Assembly: GCA_028274465.1 (NCBI GenBank)
Contig: CM051458.1
Coordinates: forward strand, 27,168,692 to 27,232,691
DNA length: 64,000 nucleotides
Reading direction: 5' to 3'
Origin: Plantago ovata
Taxonomy: Eukaryota > Streptophyta > Magnoliopsida > Lamiales > Plantaginaceae
This document shows, in pieces, positions 57,784 through 64,000 of the stretch. The stretch's first letter is position 1, and each line of letters opens with the position of its first letter. Position numbers and translations under genes: made by a program. Under the pieces are notes generated by a model that was not told the DNA's origin, searched no databases, and was given only the letters and a program-made list of their open reading frames with translations.

Positions 57784-59181
57784 CAAGATAAATATAGTTC
57801 ACGACAAGGAATTTCCAGCAAAAGATGCGGTTGCTCCGGAAGTTGCTGAAATTATGCAATCTCCAGTGCCTGCTGATGAAATATCTCAACCCAGCAATGC
57901 TGAGCAAGCAGTTGCTGACGATCAAATCTCAGCAGAGACACAAATTCCCAGTAGTACTGAACAAGTACATACTGAAGAGTCACATGCTGATGAGCAAACA
58001 TATCCTGATCCAACAAACAGAAAACTTGTTAATAAATGGATTAGAGATCATCCCTCTACGGATATGATTGGCGATATTAATAAACGCCAAGTGACTAGAT
58101 CCAAAGCTACTCAAGGACTTGCTGAAGAAGCAACTGTCGTAGAAGTAGAATCTTTATTCTCTTGCTTTGTTTCAGAAATTGAACCTAAAACCATAGAAGA
58201 AGCTTTGAAGCATTCTGAATGGATAAAGGCAATGCAAGAAGAATTGGATCAATTTGAAAGAAACAAAGTCTGGAAACTTGTGCCACTTGCTGAAAATAAG
58301 AAAGCTATTGGTACAAAGTGGGTGTTCAGAAACAAGCTGAGCGAGTCTGGTGAAGTAACAAGAAACAAGCACGGTTAGTTGCTCAAGGTTACTGTCAGAC
58401 TGAAGGATTGGACTATGATGAGTCTTACGCTCCAGTTGCAAGATTGGATGCAATTAGGCTTTTCTTGGCCTTTGCTGCTCACAATGACTTCATTGTTTAC
58501 CAAATGGATGTTAAGAGTGCATTCTTAAATGGTGAACTTGCTGAAGAAGTCTACCTAGAACAACCCCCCGGCTTTGAACTTCCCTCAGAAACCAAGATGG
58601 TATATAAGCTTCAGAAAGCTGTATATGGTCTAAAGCAAGCACCAAGAGCATGGTATGATACCTTAGCTAAGTTCTTGCTGGAAAATGGTTTCAAGAAAGG
58701 TGAAGTTGACAAAACTCTTTTTACCATGAACCATGATGGTAAATTAATCTTAGTTCAAATTTATGTGGATGACATAATTTTTGGATCTAAGGACAAGCAA
58801 CTTTGTGAGGATTTTGCCAAACTCATGACAAATAAGTTTGAAATGAGTATGATGGGAAAATTGAATTATTTCCTAGGGTTGCAAGTCAAGCAACTCAAAG
58901 ATGGAATATTCATAAACCAAGCAAAGTATGTGAAAGAAATGCTCATAAAGTTTAGGATCAAAGAGGATGAAAAACCTGAAAAGATCCCTATGAGTGTTGG
59001 TACCAAATTGGGCTATACTAAAGAGGACAAAAGTGTTGAAGAATACAAGTATAGGAAGCTCATTGGTTCCTTGTTGTATTTAACAGCAAGTAGACCTGAC
59101 ATTCAGTATGCTGTTTGTGTGTGTGCAAGATTCCAATCGGATCCAAAAGAATCACACTACAAAAGGCAATTAAAATACTGA
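57784..59181 (+). pseudogene. Sirevirus reverse transcriptase, frameshifted
   Basis: An acidic spacer rich in Ala-Glu/Asp leads to the RT start (MQEELDQFERNKVWKLV, GTKWVFRNKL). One base is missing at about 58369, ending that frame. RT resumes at 58408 with [34 protein letters not shown], and the active site [12 protein letters not shown] near 58762-58797. It continues through [14 protein letters not shown] to [18 protein letters not shown]. An extra base near 59163 shifts the frame before RNase H. Confidence 0.85.
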
Positions 59182-59711
59182 AATATGTTAAAGGTACAGT
59201 CAATGTTGGATTATGGTATCCAAAAGATTCTGGACTTGAATTGGTTGGCTATTCTGATACTGATCATGGTGGATCAACTCTTGATAGAAAAAGTACCTCT
59301 GGAACTTGTCAGTTTTTGGGTACTAGATTAATATCATGGTTCAGCAAGAAGCAAACGTGTGTCGCCAATTCATCTACAGAATCTGAATACATTGCAGCTG
59401 GTTGTTGCACAGCTCAAATCCTATGGATTCAGCAACAATTAAGAGATTATGGTATTTCTGCAAAGAAAACACCAATCTTTTGTGATAATACAAGTGCTAT
59501 TGCAATTACGCAAAATCCTAAGTTTCACTCTAGGACCAAGCACATTGATATTAGACATCATTTCATTAGAGATCATGTGGAAAAAGGTGATATTGAGGTT
59601 GTGAAAGTAGGTACTGAAGATCAGCTTGCTGACATCTTTACCAAGCCCCTACCGGATAATAGGTTCGCAATGCTAAGGTATAACCTTGGATTGATTGAAC
59701 TACCTCAATAA
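59115..59711 (+). CDS. Sirevirus RNase H segment (open frame)
   Basis: After the frameshift this frame carries the RNase H core: [19 protein letters not shown] (first Asp), [11 protein letters not shown] (Glu), [11 protein letters not shown] (second Asp), and the RNase H tail [15 protein letters not shown] and [15 protein letters not shown]. The stop at 59709-59711 ends pol. The true start is inside the polyprotein. The first 15 or so residues of this frame are out of phase. Confidence 0.85.
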   Translation: MCVCKIPIGSKRITLQKAIKILKYVKGTVNVGLWYPKDSGLELVGYSDTDHGGSTLDRKSTSGTCQFLGTRLISWFSKKQTCVANSSTESEYIAAGCCTAQILWIQQQLRDYGISAKKTPIFCDNTSAIAITQNPKFHSRTKHIDIRHHFIRDHVEKGDIEVVKVGTEDQLADIFTKPLPDNRFAMLRYNLGLIELPQ

Positions 59712-60476
59712 AGGATACACTTGGCAGAATGCTGAAACAGGTATTCAGCAAGCCAAAGTATTCCTGTCCAAAAGACCAAGTCACTGATTTCTTCTAAGAA
59801 ATGATAAGTCACAACATGATTGCTGAAACAGGCATTCAACAAGTAATTCCTTCAAAACAGGTATTTGTTAGGAAACTTGATCACTTGCTGAGACAGGAAC
59901 TCAGTAAGTGAAAGAACTTAAGGATTGCTGAGACGGGTACTTAGACAATCAAAAGATACTGAAACAGGTATTCAAGTATCAAAGGAATTTTCTGAAACGG
60001 GAATTCAGAAAAAGAGCAAAATCTCATCTCTCAGATTTTACCAAAGGATGTCTCAAATGCAAAAAGAATTTACTGATACGGGAAATCAGAAATATCTTTT
60101 AAACTTAGAAAATATGAGATATCTAAGTAAGGGGGAACTTTCAGCAAGTATCTAGATTGTTAATTCAAACTCGCTGAAAAGATTCTTGTCTATTTCAGCA
60201 AGCAATCTATCCCTTATTACTCGGTAAAATCAATTTGTGACGTTAAGCTGGCACAGATAAACTCGCAATAATCATGACATGAAATTCAATCGTGGCCATT
60301 GATTAAAAGGAGTTATTAATCTAACGGCTAACAAAACAAAGAGAGAGAGTGCTCTGACGGTTTTAGTTAGTGGGCCACTACGCATTCAATGCAAAGGCTC
60401 CACTATCTCCAGTGTTTCTCTGTTTTACCCTTGCTGAGAACTCAAATCGATTGAGTTTCTCACACACCAGAGACAC
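59712..60476 (+). other. non-coding region between pol and the extra gene
   Basis: The first 380 bases hold eight related hairpins (59731-60093), described separately. The remainder is AT-rich with scattered TTGCTGA words and leads into a promoter. An open frame at 59925-60155 reads through the hairpins and gives a repeating Glu-Thr-Gly peptide, which I take as a by-product. Confidence 0.6.
59731..60093 (+). repeat. array of eight hairpins with a shared ACRGGNA loop
   Basis: Loops at 59737, 59828, 59857, 59893, 59933, 59964, 59997 and 60078 all read ACAGG.A or ACGGG.A. Stems differ in sequence but remain complementary, for example CACTTGCTGAG/CTCAGTAAGTG (59882-59910), TTTTCTGAA/TTCAGAAAA (59988-60012) and GATACTGAA/TTCAAGTATC (59955-59980). 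Spacing is irregular (about 30-90 bases). Confidence 0.8.
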
Positions 60477-60484
60477 TATATAAA
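60477..60484 (+). promoter_or_regulatory. TATA box upstream of the extra gene
   Basis: TATATAAA in the context CACTATATAAAGAAGG, about 140 bases before the ATG at 60618. It is internal to the retrotransposon, so the extra gene could be transcribed independently of the LTR. Confidence 0.55.
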
Positions 60485-60617
60485 GAAGGAGTTAGAGAAA
60501 TGACAAAATTCTTTAACTCACATTTCCTTTCTCTGCAATTTCTAGCCTGAAACTACTGTACCTCCGATCAAAAAGCAAACTATCTTTTTCGTACACTTTC
60601 TTGCTCTATATAAAGAA

Positions 60618-62054
60618 ATGGCTCCCAAGAGACAGTCATCTAAGTCCTCAAAATCGCAAAGGTTGACAGGGCTGAAACAGGCATTGCTCCNNNNNNNNNN
60701 NNNNNNNNNNNNNNNNNNNNNNNNNNNNNNNNNNNNNNNNNNNNNNNNNNNNNNNNNNNNNNNNNNNNNNNNNNNNNNNNNNNNNNNNNNAGCTCAGACT
60801 ATTTTGGATGAGAAGGCCGCAACAGAGAAAAGACATGAAGAGAACATGATGAATATTCAAAAAGAGTTAGCAACAATGAACTCTGATCAACAAGAAATCA
60901 TCATGAAGTATAACAGTCTCAACACTCTTGCTGAAAATTGCAATGAGTTTTATTCTCTGCACATCACTCCGATGTTGCAATCCATGTCTAAGGGGGAAAA
61001 GAAGACTAGAAAAAGCAATCAAACCCCTCCTACTCCTGCTGATGTTGTGCCACTTCCACTAGAACCTCTTGCTGAAAGAGAGCAAAGTTCTAAAAGACAA
61101 GCAGAAACTGAGTTAAATTCAGCAAGTACCAAAAAGAGAAAAACCGCTGCTGAAACTCAAGATTTCTGTCACATTGAAAGTCATCACAATCTGAATGAAG
61201 ATGATGAAGAAGATGATGACAATCAAACAATAGCTCAAGCCATAAGAGCTAGACCCTTAACAGCCATAACTCCGTCTGGCCACTCAAGGCATTTTTCGTC
61301 TGACTCTTCAGCAAGAGATCAAGACAATGCTAAAACAAGAAGAAGAAGGCAAAGACAGGAAGAGAAAAGGCTGGCCAACATTGCTATTGGCTCCGGCATT
61401 GAATATACAAAGACAAGCAATGATGAAACCACTCAGAATGTGATCAGAAACATTCATGGTTGCTGGATCTTAAAGCTGGAAGATTTGTTGGTAAATGAGT
61501 TCTTTCCTACAGCCTGTTTGAATCAAATGTTCAAATGGATTGAACTCAAGGTCCAAAAGAAGCAAAGGGAAGAATCCCTCCCAAGAAATATTGCTAAGAA
61601 ATGGTTGAATCTTGAGGTTTATGTAAGAAGAGTTGCCATTGGTAAGACATTTAGACAAGAACCAGATATAGTCAAACCACCTGGCATCGCTTTCTATGCT
61701 GACCCGGTAACAAAGAAACCTAAGAAGAAACTTGGATTGATTCCTTATGAGTACTTCTATCTGACTGCTTAGGATCAAGAAGATGATCTTCTCTGGTTAA
61801 GAAAGATTCATCCAAGAAACATTTCAGATACACAACTTCTCCATGCCAGCAATTGGGGTATGCATTTGTGGGTTGTTAACTACATGGAAATGAATGCTGA
61901 AAAGCATCATCATACTGCCTGCAAAAATGCAAGAATTCTTCAACTACAAGTCCGTAGGCTACTGGAAAACTACGAAAAGGATTGTGTTGAATTCACTGCA
62001 CTTGCTGAGAAGAGTGTAAGAGAGATTTTGAGAAAATCCTCTGAAAGAGCTTAA
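60618..62054 (+). pseudogene. extra (env-position) gene of the Sirevirus, second copy
   Basis: It starts MAPKRQSSKSSKSQRLTGL, then enters the gap at 60691. After the gap the frame continues to 62052-62054 with one TAG at 61770-61772, where the copy at 14448-17950 has AAG. The C-terminal 300 or so codons match that copy closely. Many differences fall at third codon positions. Features: basic clusters (STKKRKTAAET, TRRRRQRQEEKR), an acidic run (NEDDEEDDDNQT), and the conserved block GCWILKLEDLL to LIPYEYFYLTA and GMHLWVVNYMEMN. It has no signal peptide or membrane helix, so a nuclear role fits better than an envelope. Function unknown. Confidence 0.65.
60691..60790. other. assembly gap (100 N) inside the extra gene
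   Basis: Exactly 100 N. By comparison with the copy at 14448-17950, at least 2 kb, including the introns, should lie here. Confidence 0.95.
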
Positions 62055-62285
62055 GTCCCTGCAATGGTTTTTCTTGTAAAAGTTTTTGTTTGCTGATTCC
62101 TTGTTATCTATGCTTTCTTGTAAACTTCCATTTGATAACTTTCAGCAATGAATTCTTTTTGACTCTTATTGGTTTTTGATTATGCAACTTACTTATGCTT
62201 ACTGTTTATTTATTCAAGTATGCTTGCATTAATCATCTGATTTTTTCAACATCAGAAACCTCTAAAAGGGTAACAATTAATTTAG
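62055..62285 (+). other. 3' untranslated region of the extra gene
   Basis: It matches 17951-18177 closely, up to GGTAACAATTAATTTAG. In the sister copy this continues into the purine tract and LTR. Here it changes abruptly at 62286. Confidence 0.75.
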
Positions 62286-62787
62286 GAGTAATTATATGGT
62301 AAGGCTAGCCTTTCCTACCAACATGGAAAGGCCTGGTTTTTTATTGAAAAACCAGAAAACAAAACCGCTAGGCGGTTTTTCGCTCCGGTTTCTCGCTCAA
62401 TTAAAAACCGACCTACTATATAAGCAACCAAAACCAGCGAGAAAAAGAAAAAATCTAAAAACACATAGTTGAACGTGAAACTGTGTGTTTTCACGTTTTT
62501 CTCTCTCTCTCTGCCGATCGAACAATCTCGCCGGAAATTTGACGGAATTTCACCGATCGGGGCTCGTTTTCACCGGATTGGAGCAGGAAAATCTCTGACG
62601 CACGTTGATAAGGTGAATTAACCAACAATTCTATTATTTCTATATGATTTTTCAATAGTATTTGATGATTTCTCCAATTTAGATCTATTTTTTCTGATCG
62701 GTTGTTGTTTTCCTGGATTTTTTGATGAATTCACTGTACGGAACATTCCGATTTAGCTGCTAGAATATTCGAATCTGCAAATCAACG

Positions 62788-63287
62788 ATGGTGAAGAAGG
62801 AAGCTTCTCAGATCTGGAAATTATTGAATAAATTGAACCAGAGCAGCAAATCCGTACGTTACTATATACTTTTAAGCCTTCCTGTCCTGGTTTGATATTT
62901 ATGTAGTATGTTTGTGCATATTTTCATTCGATAACACCGCGCTAAGGTTTTTAAACTATCGTGTTATGGTTTTAACCGACGTTGTTATAATATGTTTAAG
63001 CCTTTTTGTTGCTGGTTTTAAGTTTGTCTGCCATGTTTCTGGATTTTTTCATTGAATCACGTCGTGTTATGGTTTTTAATCTAAATTCCTGATAATTACC
63101 AGCTGTAAGCCTTGTTGTTATAGCTCTATGTTTGTGTAGTATATTTTTGCATTTTTTCATTGCATCACGTCGTGTTATGGTTTTAAGCAACATGGTTATA
63201 ATATTTTACTTCTTCAGCATGCTATTCTAGAAGGATGCTCGTCGAATTTGCAATTAATTGAAGAAGTGCAACATGAGCAGCAATTCT
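62788..63287 (+). CDS. possible first two exons of a gene in the new insertion
   Basis: Exon 1 from ATG 62788 to 62853 encodes MVKKEASQIWKLLNKLNQSS plus two residues, with donor GTACGT. An acceptor TTCTTCAG ends at 63217, and exon 2 (63218-63287) continues in the same phase with HAILEGCSSNLQLIEEVQHE before a GTAAGC donor. The exons are short and no domain is recognisable. The promoter at about 62417 is correctly placed upstream. Confidence 0.35.
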
Positions 63288-64000
63288 GTAAGCTGGTGTA
63301 CTTTAAGCCTTTTGTTATGATTTTAAGCTTCTACATTATATTGATTAAATAGTGTCATCCTATAGTGTTTAGTATGTATGGTGTACTGTTATGGAACCTT
63401 GTTATGACTTTAAGATATCATGTAATGATTCAAAGCAACATTTGATATGATTTTTTAGCGTGCATTATATTCAAATGCTATTGATACAGTTTTTAGTCAT
63501 ATTGGTGTCGTTTTAATTACTATTGTTATAGTGTTAACACCTTGTGGTATGGTTCTAAGCATGCTTGATATGGTTTATGTATTAAGTAGATTGTTAATGT
63601 TGTCTCATAGTTTTAAGATAGAATATATGGTGTGATTTTAAATCATGTTGTTGTTGTGGTTTTATTTTATGGGAACCAAAGCGGTTATCGGGTTGTTTAC
63701 GTGTTAATCGTGCTTAAGTTTTGAGTAGGTCCATTGCCAAGTTCCTACTTCAAGGTCACTTCTGTTCATAGAAAAGATGAGGAGATAAATGTGGTGTATT
63801 TTGACATTGTTATAATATGTTTAGTTTGTCTAGTATGTTAGTGCATATTTTCATTTGATAACACCGTGCTATGGTTTTTAATATGACGTGTTATAGTTTT
63901 AATTGACATTGTTATAATATTTTTGGTTTGTCTAGTATGTCTTTCTGTTTTTTTTTTTCATTGGATAACAGCATGTTATGGTTTTTAATATGACATATGT
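62880..64000 (+). repeat. degenerate repeat with GTGTTATGGTTTTAA words
   Basis: The phrase TGTTATGGTTTTTAA and relatives (TTGTTATAATATGTTTA, TTTTCATT.GATAACA) recur at about 62920-62995, 63035-63080, 63140-63200, 63440-63680 and 63810-64000, giving imperfect units of roughly 110-130 bases. It lies in the inferred introns. Confidence 0.6.

Larger units (their letters stand above)
52106..62285 (+). mobile_element. Sirevirus-type copia retrotransposon, lacking the 3' LTR
   Basis: Order: 5' LTR (52106-53792), tRNA-iMet primer site, gag with a long coiled-coil tail, protease, integrase, RT, RNase H, hairpin array, extra gene, then non-coding sequence that ends at 62285, just before the expected purine tract and 3' LTR. 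RT wording such as [18 protein letters not shown] and the long gag fit the Sirevirus (Maximus/SIRE) branch. Several frameshifts and stops make it inactive. CAGAC (52101-52105) would be the left target duplication, but its partner is not present. Confidence 0.88.
62286..64000 (+). mobile_element. insertion of unknown class, possibly the 5' end of a Mutator-like element
   Basis: It begins GAGTAATTATATGGTAAGG exactly where the Sirevirus is interrupted, contains a TATA box (CTATATAAGC at about 62417) followed by a leader, then a candidate two-exon coding start and AT-rich repeats. The other end is outside the window, so terminal repeats and target duplication cannot be seen. Class assignment is a guess. 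Confidence 0.35.

Noticed and set aside
59731..60093. CRISPR-like array of repeats
   Set aside because: The repeats are short hairpins with variable stems and irregular spacing in a plant retrotransposon. There are no spacers of constant size and no cas genes.

Overview
The window is plant nuclear DNA, almost certainly from a flowering plant. It is gene-poor, repeat-rich and AT-rich, and is built mostly from nested and broken LTR retrotransposons (Ty3/gypsy and Ty1/copia), MITEs, Helitron-like termini and one very large inverted repeat. There are no bacterial features, rRNA genes or tRNA genes. Three runs of exactly 100 N (22055-22154, 40397-40496, 60691-60790) are scaffold gaps. I cannot name the species.

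Layout. 1-8749: Athila-like Ty3/gypsy elements that carry gag and protease but show no polymerase, with an inverted LTR fragment (about 3100-4114), an intact-looking LTR (7199-8539) and a primer-binding site. 8750-14447: two 3' halves of one copia family joined head to head. 14448-19732: the 3' part of a Sirevirus-type copia element (an intron-containing extra gene, polypurine tract, 3' LTR), followed by an inverted copy of the same LTR (19733-21119) sitting in a third gag-protease fragment (21120-21805). 22155-29679: a Tat-lineage Ty3/gypsy element on the minus strand with gag, protease, RT, two RNase H regions, integrase and 5' LTR.

29680-48871 is a palindrome of about 19 kb. Its arms are 29680-38929 and 40497-48871, around a central 1.5 kb that holds a gap. 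The arms differ by clean MITE insertions and a deletion, so both seem to be real, aged copies. Each arm carries a PB1-like-domain gene (complete at 38040-38597, broken at 40815-41371), and a diverged two-exon relative lies just outside the right arm (49396-50195).

52106-62285 is a nearly complete Sirevirus: 5' LTR, tRNA-iMet primer site, gag, protease, integrase, RT, RNase H, an array of eight related hairpins, then an extra gene with its own TATA box. Its 3' LTR has been replaced by a new element at 62286 that runs off the window and looks like the 5' end of a Mutator-like transposon.

The most unusual material is (a) the extra gene of the Sirevirus family, which has introns, its own promoter and predicted nuclear signals rather than envelope features; (b) the eight hairpins sharing an ACRGGNA loop; (c) the 19-kb palindrome; and (d) the repeated appearance of inverted duplications at four scales in 64 kb.
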